Shown here piece after piece: positions 1 through 7,245 of a stretch of DNA of 27,541 nt. Under the pieces are notes generated by a model. It was not told the origin of the DNA, searched no databases, and was given only the letters and a program-made list of their open reading frames with translations. Source of the DNA: an uncultured Erysipelotrichaceae bacterium (GTDB lineage Bacteria > Bacillota_I > Bacilli_A > Acholeplasmatales > Anaeroplasmataceae). The translations under genes were made by a program, and so were the position numbers. The first letter of the stretch is position 1, and every line of letters begins with the position of its first letter. Location: NCBI GenBank assembly GCA_902783745.1, contig CACZRY010000055.1, positions 1 to 27,541 of the forward strand, written 5' to 3'.

Positions 1-698
1 ACATTAACTGCATCCTGACCAGCCATTGAATCTACTGTTAATAATATTTCATCTGGATGTGCTATTTCTTTAACGTTCTTTAATTCCTGCATCATGGCTT
101 CATCAATTTGTAAACGACCTGCAGTATCTATGATTACGAAATTAGCGCCAGCTTCTTTTGCTTGCTTTAAGCCTTCCTTAACAATGTTTTCTGCTTTTTC
201 TTTAGTACCATTTTCATAAATAGGTACATTGATTTGTTTAGATAATGTAACTAGCTGATCAACTGCTGCTGGTCTATAAATATCAGCTGCAATTAAGAAT
301 GGCTTAAGCTTTTTAGTTTTTCTATAGAATAACGCAAGCTTACCTGCTGCAGTTGTTTTACCTGTACCTTGTAAACCGGCCATCATTACAACTGTCATAC
401 CGCTCTTCTTTTGGTTGATTTCAACAACTTCATCACCCAAAACCTTTTTTAATTCTTCACGAACAATTTTTACAACCTGTTGTCCTGGGTTTAAGCCCTT
501 CATAATCTTTTCGCCAAGGGCTTCTTCTTTTATGTCAGCTAAGAATTTCTTTACAACCTTATAATTAACATCGGCTTCAAGTAAAGATAATCTTACTTCT
601 CTTAACATGTCATCAATATCTTTTTCATTTAGCTTACCTTTACCAGTAAGTCTTCTAAGTCCCATTTGTAAGCGACTTGATAAGCTATCAAATGCCAT
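1..698 (-). CDS. ffh: Signal recognition particle GTPase Ffh (partial, C-terminus outside window)
   Basis: Ffh binds the 4.5S/scRNA and signal peptides of nascent membrane proteins and delivers ribosomes to FtsY at the membrane. The 232 visible residues cover the N domain (about 1-95) and most of the G domain. The P-loop GLQGTGKTT is at residues 108-116, AADIYRPAA at about 137-145 and DTAGR at 191-195. The methionine-rich M domain lies beyond position 1. The ATG at 698 has a strong GGGAGGAG ribosome binding site inside the end of ylxM, two bases after its stop. It is the last visible gene of the ftsY-ylxM-ffh operon, so receptor, particle protein and YlxM would be made together. The SRP GTPase motifs are intact and the Ffh-type start (MAFDSLSSRL) separates it from FtsY. 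Confidence 0.97.
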   Translation of the reverse strand, partial: MAFDSLSSRLQMGLRRLTGKGKLNEKDIDDMLREVRLSLLEADVNYKVVKKFLADIKEEALGEKIMKGLNPGQQVVKIVREELKKVLGDEVVEINQKKSGMTVVMMAGLQGTGKTTAAGKLALFYRKTKKLKPFLIAADIYRPAAVDQLVTLSKQINVPIYENGTKEKAENIVKEGLKQAKEAGANFVIIDTAGRLQIDEAMMQELKNVKEIAHPDEILLTVDSMAGQDAVN

Positions 699-700
699 AA

Positions 701-1000
701 TTAAATCTCCTCCCAAATGATATTAGAAATCAATTCTTTAATATCATCATTTACTTCTAAAGATTCAAGTTTAAAGATTTTTTTCTTTAAATGTAATTTT
801 TCTTCATATTCATAAAGTGCTTTTTCAACTCTTTTTATTTGATCAAAAACTGCATTCCTTGAAACATTATTATTATTTGCAATCTCACTTAAAGATAAAT
901 CCATATAAAAATAATCTTCAAAATATGTTTTTTGTTTATCAGTTAAAAGCTCTTTATAAATATCATATAATTCTATTAAATCTTCTCTATTATCTTGCAT
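701..1000 (-). CDS. ylxM: YlxM / UPF0122 SRP-associated helix-turn-helix protein
   Basis: This 99-residue protein has the UPF0122 pattern: a sigma-70 region-4-like helix-turn-helix (LSLSEIANNNNVSRNAVFDQ, about residues 35-54) followed by a charged helical region with heptad-like spacing (about 55-80). In Bacillota and Mollicutes ylxM is characteristically next to ffh and ftsY, and YlxM proteins have been linked to SRP function. Its own role is poorly defined. The ATG shares one base with the ftsY stop (TAATG), and GAGGA lies upstream inside ftsY, so translation is probably coupled. The family call is secure. Whether it binds DNA or SRP RNA cannot be seen here. Confidence 0.93.
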   Translation of the reverse strand: MQDNREDLIELYDIYKELLTDKQKTYFEDYFYMDLSLSEIANNNNVSRNAVFDQIKRVEKALYEYEEKLHLKKKIFKLESLEVNDDIKELISNIIWEEI

Positions 1001-1980
1001 TATTTCTTATCCTCATCAAAGAAGTCAGCAAATAATCCATATAAATAGTTTTCAATATCAAATATTTCTAGGTCATCAACCTTTTCGCCAAGACCAATAT
1101 ATTTAATAGGTATTCCAAGCTCATGTCTTATTGCAAGTACAATACCACCCTTAGATGTACCATCAAGCTTTGTTAATACAATACCAGATACATCTGTTGC
1201 CTCACCAAAAGCCTTAGCTTGTGACATACCATTTTGTCCTGTTGTTGCATCAACAACTAATAAAGTTTCATGTGGTGCATCAGGCATTTCTTTTTGTAAT
1301 ACTCTTTTCATCTTAGAAAGCTCAGCCATAAGGTTTGCTTTATTTTGAAGACGACCTGCAGTATCACATAATAGCATATCATAGCCTTCATTTTTAGCTT
1401 TAACAATTGCATCATACATTACAGATGAAGGGTCAGCACCAGCTTCTCTTGAAATAAAATCAACGCCAGTTCTTTCTGCCCATACCTTAAGCTGTTCAAT
1501 TGCACCAGCACGGAATGTATCTCCTGCTGCAACTAAAACCTTCTTGCCTTGCTTCTTATATTGATTTGCAATCTTACCAATTGATGTTGTCTTACCAGCA
1601 CCATTAACACCAACAAATAATACAACAGTTAAACCGTCCTTATTAATGTTTAAGTTAGCATTAACGATTTCACCATTTAAATAGATTTCAAACATTCTAT
1701 CAATGATCATTTCTTGTAAAAGCTTAACATCAGTAATTTGCTTATTTTTTACCTCATCTCTTAGACCATCGATAAAATCAACAACAGTATCAACACCGAT
1801 ATCTGCCATAATGAATACTTCTTCTAATCTATCAAATAATTCATCATCAATTTCATTAGATCCATTTAACAATTCAGAAAGTGATTTTAACGCACCTTCT
1901 CTTGTCTTATGAAGACCTAATTTATATTTTTCTTCTTTTTTCTTATCTTTTTTACGTTTAAATAAATCAAAAAATCCCAT
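1000..1980 (-). CDS. ftsY: SRP receptor GTPase FtsY
   Basis: FtsY is the membrane-associated receptor that docks Ffh-ribosome complexes and undergoes reciprocal GTP hydrolysis with Ffh. From the ATG at 1980 it has 326 residues: a very basic N-terminal patch (about residues 7-20), an N domain, then the G domain with GVNGAGKTT at 124-132, DTFRAGA at about 154-160, DTAGR at 206-210, TKLDG at 270-274 and GLGEKVDDL at 296-304. The long acidic A domain of E. coli FtsY is absent, as usual in Bacillota. A GTG three codons upstream (1987-1989) stays in frame but lies inside the GGAGTG ribosome binding site, so the ATG is the better start. It is first in the operon with ylxM and ffh, expressed from an extended -10 promoter. 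Confidence 0.96.
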   Translation of the reverse strand: MGFFDLFKRKKDKKKEEKYKLGLHKTREGALKSLSELLNGSNEIDDELFDRLEEVFIMADIGVDTVVDFIDGLRDEVKNKQITDVKLLQEMIIDRMFEIYLNGEIVNANLNINKDGLTVVLFVGVNGAGKTTSIGKIANQYKKQGKKVLVAAGDTFRAGAIEQLKVWAERTGVDFISREAGADPSSVMYDAIVKAKNEGYDMLLCDTAGRLQNKANLMAELSKMKRVLQKEMPDAPHETLLVVDATTGQNGMSQAKAFGEATDVSGIVLTKLDGTSKGGIVLAIRHELGIPIKYIGLGEKVDDLEIFDIENYLYGLFADFFDEDKK

Positions 1981-1986
1981 AGATTT

Positions 1987-1992
1987 CACTCC
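1987..1992 (-). promoter_or_regulatory. Ribosome binding site that fixes the ftsY start
   Basis: GGAGTG on the minus strand sits 6 bases before the ATG at 1980. The alternative GTG start at 1989 forms the last three bases of this motif, which argues against that longer frame. Confidence 0.75.
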
Positions 1993-2003
1993 ATATCGAA
2001 GAT

Positions 2004-2012
2004 ATTATAACA
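2004..2012 (-). promoter_or_regulatory. ftsY-ylxM-ffh promoter, extended -10 type
   Basis: The minus strand reads TGTTATAAT: a perfect TATAAT (2004-2009) preceded by TG and one base, which is the extended -10 motif. No good -35 hexamer lies at 16-18 bp, consistent with an extended -10 promoter. It sits between the topA terminator and the ftsY ribosome binding site. Confidence 0.65.
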
Positions 2013-2021
2013 TAAAAATTT

Positions 2022-2059
2022 ATTTAAAAAAGGAAAAATAGGGAAAAATTTCCCTATTT
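2022..2059 (-). terminator. Rho-independent terminator of topA
   Basis: An 11-bp inverted repeat (arms 2036-2046 and 2049-2059, AAATAGGGAAA and its complement) is followed on the minus strand by a T-rich tract (TTCCTTTTTTAAAT). It lies 15 bases past the topA stop. The two-base centre means the innermost pairs must open to form a real loop. Confidence 0.75.
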
Positions 2060-2073
2060 CTTTTTATTAAAGC

Positions 2074-4575
2074 TTATTCTTCTTCATTATCATCTATAGG
2101 AGCATCTAATCCAAGTTCTAAAACAATCTTGTTATACTCTTCTAAAGATATAATATTTTTACATTTTGGAAAGTTAGAACAACCATAGAATTTATTGCCT
2201 TTGTTCTTACCAGACTTAGCAATTCTTTCTATTAATCTACCCTTCTTACAAGATGGGCATGTAACAACAGTCTCAATAGGACCTAAATCCATTTCTTCTT
2301 GTACATAGTTTGCTGTAGGATCATCACATCTCTTTGAGCAATATAATTCTCCATCCTTATTTCTAAGCATTATAGCACCACATCTATCACATACCTCATT
2401 AGTTGGGCAGTCGTTATATAAAACCTTACATTTAGGGAAATTTGAGCATGAATAGAACACATTTCCTCTATTTCTTCCTCTTAATGCTGTATGCTTAACA
2501 AAATGACCAGTCTTACATGATGGACATTTAACATCAATTACATCATTACAATGCTTACTACAATATTCCTTCATATCCTTATCAAGTAACATCATAGCTC
2601 CGCAATTTGGACAAATGTCATGTGTTGGCTTATCATTAAATATTGTTTTACATTTTGGATAATCCTTACATGCATAATAAGTATTACCTTTATTCTTACC
2701 AGACTTAGCAACCTTACTAAATAGATTATATTTATTACAAGTAGGACATAAAATTCCTGTATCAGTATCATCAAGCTCTTCTTTTTTAATATATTTACAA
2801 TCAGGATAATTTGAACATGAAACGAATTCACCATACTTACCTAATCTTATTACAAGCTTATTTCCACAAATAGGACAAGTCTCATCTGTTTCAATAGGAT
2901 ATTTAGAATCCATATTACTTGCTGCCTCTTCATACTGAGACATAAAATCAGAATAAAATCTATTTAATACATTTATCTTTTTTTCTTTTGCTTGTGCAAT
3001 TTCATCAAGGTCTGTTTCCATTTCAGCAGTATAACCTACATTAATTATCTTTTCAAAATAATCCTGTAGCTTATCGCTTGTAAGCATACCTTGTTCAGTT
3101 GGAACAATTGATTTCTTATCAAGTTTGATGTAATCTCTATCCTTTAATGTTTTAATTGTTTGTGCATAAGTTGATGGTCTACCTATTCCAAGGGTTTCCA
3201 TATCCTTAATAATAGATGCTTCAGTATATCTCTTTTTAGGTTCGGTTTGTTTGTCTAAAATATTTATACTGTTAGCAGTATATTTATCACCAGTTTTAAA
3301 TAAAGGTAGGATACTATCTTCATCATTATCATCTTTATATACTTTTAAATAACCATCAAATATAATTTGAGAACCAGACACATTCCATAATGAGTCAGTG
3401 TTTTCAAAAATAACATTTGTTTGATTAAATATCGCATTAGACATTAAAGATGCTAATGTTCTTTTATAAATTAAATTATAAAGCTTATATTGATCAGATG
3501 TTAAATACTCTTTTATAATTTCTGGTTGTCTTGCAATAGATGTAGGTCTTATACCTTCGTGTGCATCCTGCATACCCTTTTGATTCTTCTTATGGACACT
3601 TCCTAAATAATTGTTACCATATTTAGAATTTATAAAACCAGTAGCTTCTTTTACAAATGAATCAGCAAGTCTTGTAGAATCAGTTCTCATATAAGTAATT
3701 AAACCGACTTCTTCATGACCAACTTTTACACCTTCATATAATGATTGTGCAACACTCATTGTACGTGTTGGTGAGAATCCTAACTTAGATGATGCATCTT
3801 GCTGTAATGTAGATGTTGTAAATGTTGGCTGTGGCTGTCTTGTAACTTTTTTAGTTACAATATCAGATACAACAAATTCATTTAGTCTTGGTGCTAAATC
3901 TTCTAATATACTTCTATCTGTAATTCTATTCTTAGAAGTTATAGAAAAATCTTTAATCTTATTTAATTTTAATTTAAAGCCATCAAAAATAGCTTCCATT
4001 TCATAATAAGCAGTTGGAATAAAAGCTCTTATTTCTTTTTCTAGATTACATATTAATAATAATACTACAGATTGAACACGTCCTGCAGACTTAGAACCTA
4101 TCTTCTTTTGTAAAAGCTTAGATAGCTTAAAACCTAAAATTCTATCAATGATTCTTCTAGTCTCTTGACTTGAAACCATATCTTGATTAATCTTATGAGG
4201 ATTTTTAAGTGCTTCTAATACAGCAGTTTTTGTTATTTCATGGAATTCAATTCTATTATTATCATTAAAGCTTAAACCTAAAATTTTTGCAAGGTGCCAT
4301 GCAATAGCTTCTCCCTCACGATCGGGGTCGGATGCTAAGAACACTTGATGTCCCTTACATGCTTTTTTTAATTCATTAACTAATTTTGCCTTTTCTGGCA
4401 TAACCACATAATCAGCAGTAAATCCATTTTCAATATCAATGCCTAAACCGCCTTTTCCCTTTGTTGAAAGGTCAGATACATGGCCCATACTTGACAAGAC
4501 AGTATATCCATCTCCTAAAAACGATTTGATGGAATGTGTCTTAGTTGGTGATTCCACAATTATGATTTTATCCAT
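2074..4575 (-). CDS. topA: DNA topoisomerase I with six C-terminal zinc ribbons
   Basis: Type IA topoisomerase that relaxes negative supercoils through a transient 5'-phosphotyrosine. The 833 residues start with a Toprim domain: IIIVESPTK at about 4-12 and DPDREGEA at 83-90. The active-site block GLITYMRTDS is at 291-300, with Tyr295 as the predicted nucleophile. From residue 567 the tail carries six four-cysteine modules. Long ribbons start at C567, C610, C684 and C773; shorter CxxCGAxML...YCSKxC ribbons start at C655 and C729. The segment 610-683 looks duplicated as 684-758. This is more zinc modules than the short TopA of many Bacillota. The ATG at 4575 has GGTGA just upstream. The gene is monocistronic, with a promoter at 4600-4628 and a terminator at 2036-2059. 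Confidence 0.97.
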   Translation of the reverse strand: MDKIIIVESPTKTHSIKSFLGDGYTVLSSMGHVSDLSTKGKGGLGIDIENGFTADYVVMPEKAKLVNELKKACKGHQVFLASDPDREGEAIAWHLAKILGLSFNDNNRIEFHEITKTAVLEALKNPHKINQDMVSSQETRRIIDRILGFKLSKLLQKKIGSKSAGRVQSVVLLLICNLEKEIRAFIPTAYYEMEAIFDGFKLKLNKIKDFSITSKNRITDRSILEDLAPRLNEFVVSDIVTKKVTRQPQPTFTTSTLQQDASSKLGFSPTRTMSVAQSLYEGVKVGHEEVGLITYMRTDSTRLADSFVKEATGFINSKYGNNYLGSVHKKNQKGMQDAHEGIRPTSIARQPEIIKEYLTSDQYKLYNLIYKRTLASLMSNAIFNQTNVIFENTDSLWNVSGSQIIFDGYLKVYKDDNDEDSILPLFKTGDKYTANSINILDKQTEPKKRYTEASIIKDMETLGIGRPSTYAQTIKTLKDRDYIKLDKKSIVPTEQGMLTSDKLQDYFEKIINVGYTAEMETDLDEIAQAKEKKINVLNRFYSDFMSQYEEAASNMDSKYPIETDETCPICGNKLVIRLGKYGEFVSCSNYPDCKYIKKEELDDTDTGILCPTCNKYNLFSKVAKSGKNKGNTYYACKDYPKCKTIFNDKPTHDICPNCGAMMLLDKDMKEYCSKHCNDVIDVKCPSCKTGHFVKHTALRGRNRGNVFYSCSNFPKCKVLYNDCPTNEVCDRCGAIMLRNKDGELYCSKRCDDPTANYVQEEMDLGPIETVVTCPSCKKGRLIERIAKSGKNKGNKFYGCSNFPKCKNIISLEEYNKIVLELGLDAPIDDNEEE

Positions 4576-4599
4576 ACTATCACCGTCCTAACGCCCTTA

Positions 4600-4628
4600 A
4601 TCTTATTTCAAAAACAATATAAAGTCAA
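4600..4628 (-). promoter_or_regulatory. topA sigma-A promoter
   Basis: TTGACT (-35, 4623-4628) and TAAGAT (-10, 4600-4605) on the minus strand are separated by exactly 17 bp. The predicted transcript begins near 4593, giving a leader under 20 bases. Confidence 0.65.
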
Positions 4629-4710
4629 GGACATATTTTTTCTTTATCCTTATATAAAATATATAAATATTTTATGAAAATAATTAGAATTTTATAAAAA
4701 GTTCATTAAA

Positions 4711-4766
4711 ATATTTTTGAAAAAATAAAATAGGGAAATAATGTCTATTTCTAAACATTACTCCCT
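4711..4766 (-). terminator. Terminator after rnhB
   Basis: A hairpin with arms 4732-4744 and 4755-4766 (AGGGA and TAATGT pairs with a small internal mismatch, 10-base loop) is followed on the minus strand by ATTTTATTTTTTC. Its outer arm overlaps the rnhB stop codon. It closes the operon that begins at 10670. Confidence 0.65.
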
Positions 4767-5460
4767 AATTCTCCTCATGATTATAATCTTCATTATCATC
4801 ATCAAATAAATCTAATTGGAATTGTCTATTCTTTTGGATAATATCAGATACAGGTGCATAAGTTTTTCTATGAATTTTAGATGGACCATATTTATAAATT
4901 GCTTCTATATGTGATTTAGTACCATACCCCTTATGATTCTTAAATCCATAATTAGGATATTTTATATCCATCTTTTCCATATAATGATCTCTTGATACTT
5001 TTGCTAAAATAGATGCTGCTGCAATAGAAGCTGATAAGGCATCACCATGAATTATTGATGTATGATCAATTTTTAATTCATCCATAGGCATCGCATCAAT
5101 TAATACATGTTCTGGTTGTATTTTTAAACCTAATATTGCTTCAAACATGCCTTTTTTAGTTGCTTGATAAATATTTAAGTTATCTATATCCTTAACTGAA
5201 ACATAAATAATTTTATATGCCTTACATCTTTTAATTATTTCCTTATAAAGCTCTTCTCTTTTTTTCTCAGATATTTGCTTTGAATCAAATAAGCCTGGAA
5301 TCCTATCAAATTCATCTAATATTACAGACGCAACAACAACAGGTCCTGCAAGAGGTCCTCTTCCTGCTTCATCAACACCTGCAATTAATTTAACTCCACT
5401 ATCGTATAAATCATTTTCATATTTATACATATCTATATCATCATATTTGTGGTGTCTCAT
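4765..5460 (-). CDS. rnhB: Ribonuclease HII
   Basis: RNase HII cuts the RNA strand of RNA-DNA hybrids and starts removal of misincorporated ribonucleotides. The 231 residues show the family signature GVDEAGRGPLAGPVV at 28-42 (Asp30 and Glu31 catalytic), LIDAMP at 120-125 (Asp122), the AAASILAKVSRDH block at 147-159 and the NHKGYGTKSH motif at 175-184. The tail is acidic (LFDDDNEDYNHEEN). The ATG at 5460 has GGAAGGA at good spacing; the gene overlaps the end of rbgA by 20 bases, so translation is probably coupled. The rbgA-rnhB pairing also occurs in Bacillus subtilis, where ylqF sits next to rnhB. Length and motifs are typical. Confidence 0.96.
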   Translation of the reverse strand: MRHHKYDDIDMYKYENDLYDSGVKLIAGVDEAGRGPLAGPVVVASVILDEFDRIPGLFDSKQISEKKREELYKEIIKRCKAYKIIYVSVKDIDNLNIYQATKKGMFEAILGLKIQPEHVLIDAMPMDELKIDHTSIIHGDALSASIAAASILAKVSRDHYMEKMDIKYPNYGFKNHKGYGTKSHIEAIYKYGPSKIHRKTYAPVSDIIQKNRQFQLDLFDDDNEDYNHEEN

Positions 5461-6295
5461 AGCTCATCCTTCCAATCTTAACATTTCTTAAGTCATATAA
5501 AAATAATTTTACAGCTCTATCGAAATCAATTATTCCACCCTTTTTAAGGGCGCCTCTTCTTATACCAATCTCTTCTAAAATTTGATATGAATCTTTTGAT
5601 TCTATATCTATAATATCATATCTTTTCATTAATAAGTCTTTATAATATTCTTTTATATAATCAATAGCTCTTATGGTTAATTCATTTAAATCTAATATAT
5701 CATCTTTAATAGAACCAGCCATAAAAAGTTTTAAACCAACAGTTTGGTCTTCAAACTTTGGCCATAGTACACCTGGTGTATCAAGTAATCTTAAAGAGTC
5801 TTCTATTTGAATCCAACTTTCACTCTTTGTAACACCTGGCTTATCACCAACAACTACAGCCTTTCTTTTCGCAAGCTTATTAATTAAAGTAGATTTACCA
5901 ACATTAGGTATACCAACAATCATAGCTTTGATATCCTTAGATTTTATTCCTTTATCCATTCTTTTCTTAAATAATTCTTCTAATGCTTTATTACAATAAG
6001 GAATTATTTGCTTAATATTATAATTTGCTTCACTATCAATATCTAATGCTAAAATATTGTTATTTTTATAATAATTAATCCATTCTTTAGTTACCTTTGG
6101 ATCAGCCATTTGAGCTTTTGTAAGAATAACTAAACGTGGTTTATTCTTAATAATATCATTTAAAAGAGGATTAGTTGATGAATATGGAATTCTTGCATCC
6201 TTTAGTTCAATAACTAAATCAACCTTCTTAATATATTCTTCAATTTCTCTTTTAGCCTTAGCCATATGGCCAGGGAACCACTGAATGTCTTTCAT
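5441..6295 (-). CDS. rbgA: Ribosome biogenesis GTPase RbgA (YlqF), circularly permuted
   Basis: RbgA promotes late assembly of the 50S subunit and is a circularly permuted GTPase with motif order G4-G1-G3. The 284 residues begin with the typical MKDIQWFPGHMAKAKRE. G1 GIPNVGKST is at 128-136, G3 DTPG at 172-175 followed by LWPKFED, and a C-terminal RNA-binding ANTAR-like domain follows. The G4 motif, NKAD in B. subtilis RbgA, is TKAQ at 59-62 here, so both specificity residues (Asn and Asp) are changed. The stop is TGA, one of the signs that the genetic code is standard. AGGAG lies upstream of the ATG. It sits between lepB (9-base gap) and rnhB (20-base overlap). Confidence 0.95.
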   Translation of the reverse strand: MKDIQWFPGHMAKAKREIEEYIKKVDLVIELKDARIPYSSTNPLLNDIIKNKPRLVILTKAQMADPKVTKEWINYYKNNNILALDIDSEANYNIKQIIPYCNKALEELFKKRMDKGIKSKDIKAMIVGIPNVGKSTLINKLAKRKAVVVGDKPGVTKSESWIQIEDSLRLLDTPGVLWPKFEDQTVGLKLFMAGSIKDDILDLNELTIRAIDYIKEYYKDLLMKRYDIIDIESKDSYQILEEIGIRRGALKKGGIIDFDRAVKLFLYDLRNVKIGRMSYETPQI

Positions 6296-6304
6296 AAAAA
6301 ACTC

Positions 6305-7228
6305 CTAAAATGAACCAAATTTATTAAATGGGAATAGTCTAAAAATAGCCTTACCAAATACAGATTTTGTAGATATTACACCAAATACACGACTATCTAA
6401 TGAGTTAGTTCTATTATCACCAAATACCAATAAATAACCCTTTGGTACAGTGATAGTTGTTGCAGTATCTAATTCCATATCAGTATATGTATTAGTAATA
6501 TTATTAATTGACTTTAAAATACTATACCAGCAATCATCTGCAGATTCAATTGAAATAGTATTACTAAAATCTGAAATATTATCATCATTTACATAAAATA
6601 GATTATTTTCATAATCAAAGGTTAATATATCATTTTTAGTTGCAATAACTCTTTTAATATAAAATGAATGTGAATCATCATTATTAAATCCTGTTGATTG
6701 ATAATCATGTGAATCAAATATTACAACATCACCCTTTTTAGGTACATAAAATAGGTTAGATGCAATAATTGCATCACCATCCTCAAATGTAGGATACATA
6801 CTACTTCCCACAACCACACATGGAGTTGCAACAAAGATAAGCAAGAATAATAATAATGAAAAGCATTTTGCTATAAATGATAATAAATCAAGCTTATTAT
6901 CAAGCTTTAATACTAAAGGATACCAATCCTTATTAAATTTATATTTATATAAAATTAATATTATAGTTAATGCTAAATAATATCCAAAGAATAATATAGT
7001 TGATATCAAATATATTACTAATCCTAATGCTTTTACATTACCAATAAATGAACCAAATATATTTGAAAACATTACAATTCTTGAAATATTAATTAAAGTA
7101 GTTAAAAGTAATACAAATGATATAGATAAAAATACAACAATTTTTATAAATAATTTTTTCTTTTTCTTTTCCTCAATAGATGAATCTATAGAGGAATTGT
7201 TATTATTAAGATTTATGTTATTTTCCAT
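6305..7228 (-). CDS. lepB: Signal peptidase I with three N-terminal membrane segments
   Basis: Type I signal peptidase (S26) cleaves signal peptides from exported proteins with a Ser-Lys dyad. In this 307-residue protein GSSMYPTF is at 141-148 with Ser143 as predicted nucleophile, YIKRVIA at 190-196 with Lys192 as base, and the conserved GDNRTNSLDSR box at 270-280. Unlike the usual Bacillota enzyme with one N-terminal anchor, hydrophobic stretches occur at about 27-53, 66-94 and 115-140, and the first 25 residues are Asn/Ser/Lys-rich. AGGTGA precedes the ATG. It follows ftsK by 17 bases and precedes rbgA by 9. Function is confident; the topology is read from hydrophobicity only. Confidence 0.94.
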   Translation of the reverse strand: MENNINLNNNNSSIDSSIEEKKKKKLFIKIVVFLSISFVLLLTTLINISRIVMFSNIFGSFIGNVKALGLVIYLISTILFFGYYLALTIILILYKYKFNKDWYPLVLKLDNKLDLLSFIAKCFSLLLFLLIFVATPCVVVGSSMYPTFEDGDAIIASNLFYVPKKGDVVIFDSHDYQSTGFNNDDSHSFYIKRVIATKNDILTFDYENNLFYVNDDNISDFSNTISIESADDCWYSILKSINNITNTYTDMELDTATTITVPKGYLLVFGDNRTNSLDSRVFGVISTKSVFGKAIFRLFPFNKFGSF

Positions 7229-7245
7229 AGATTCACCTAATAATT

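Noticed and set aside
4654..4675. 9-bp inverted repeat upstream of the topA promoter
   Set aside because: It contains only A and T, lies away from the promoter core, and such repeats are expected in DNA this AT-rich.
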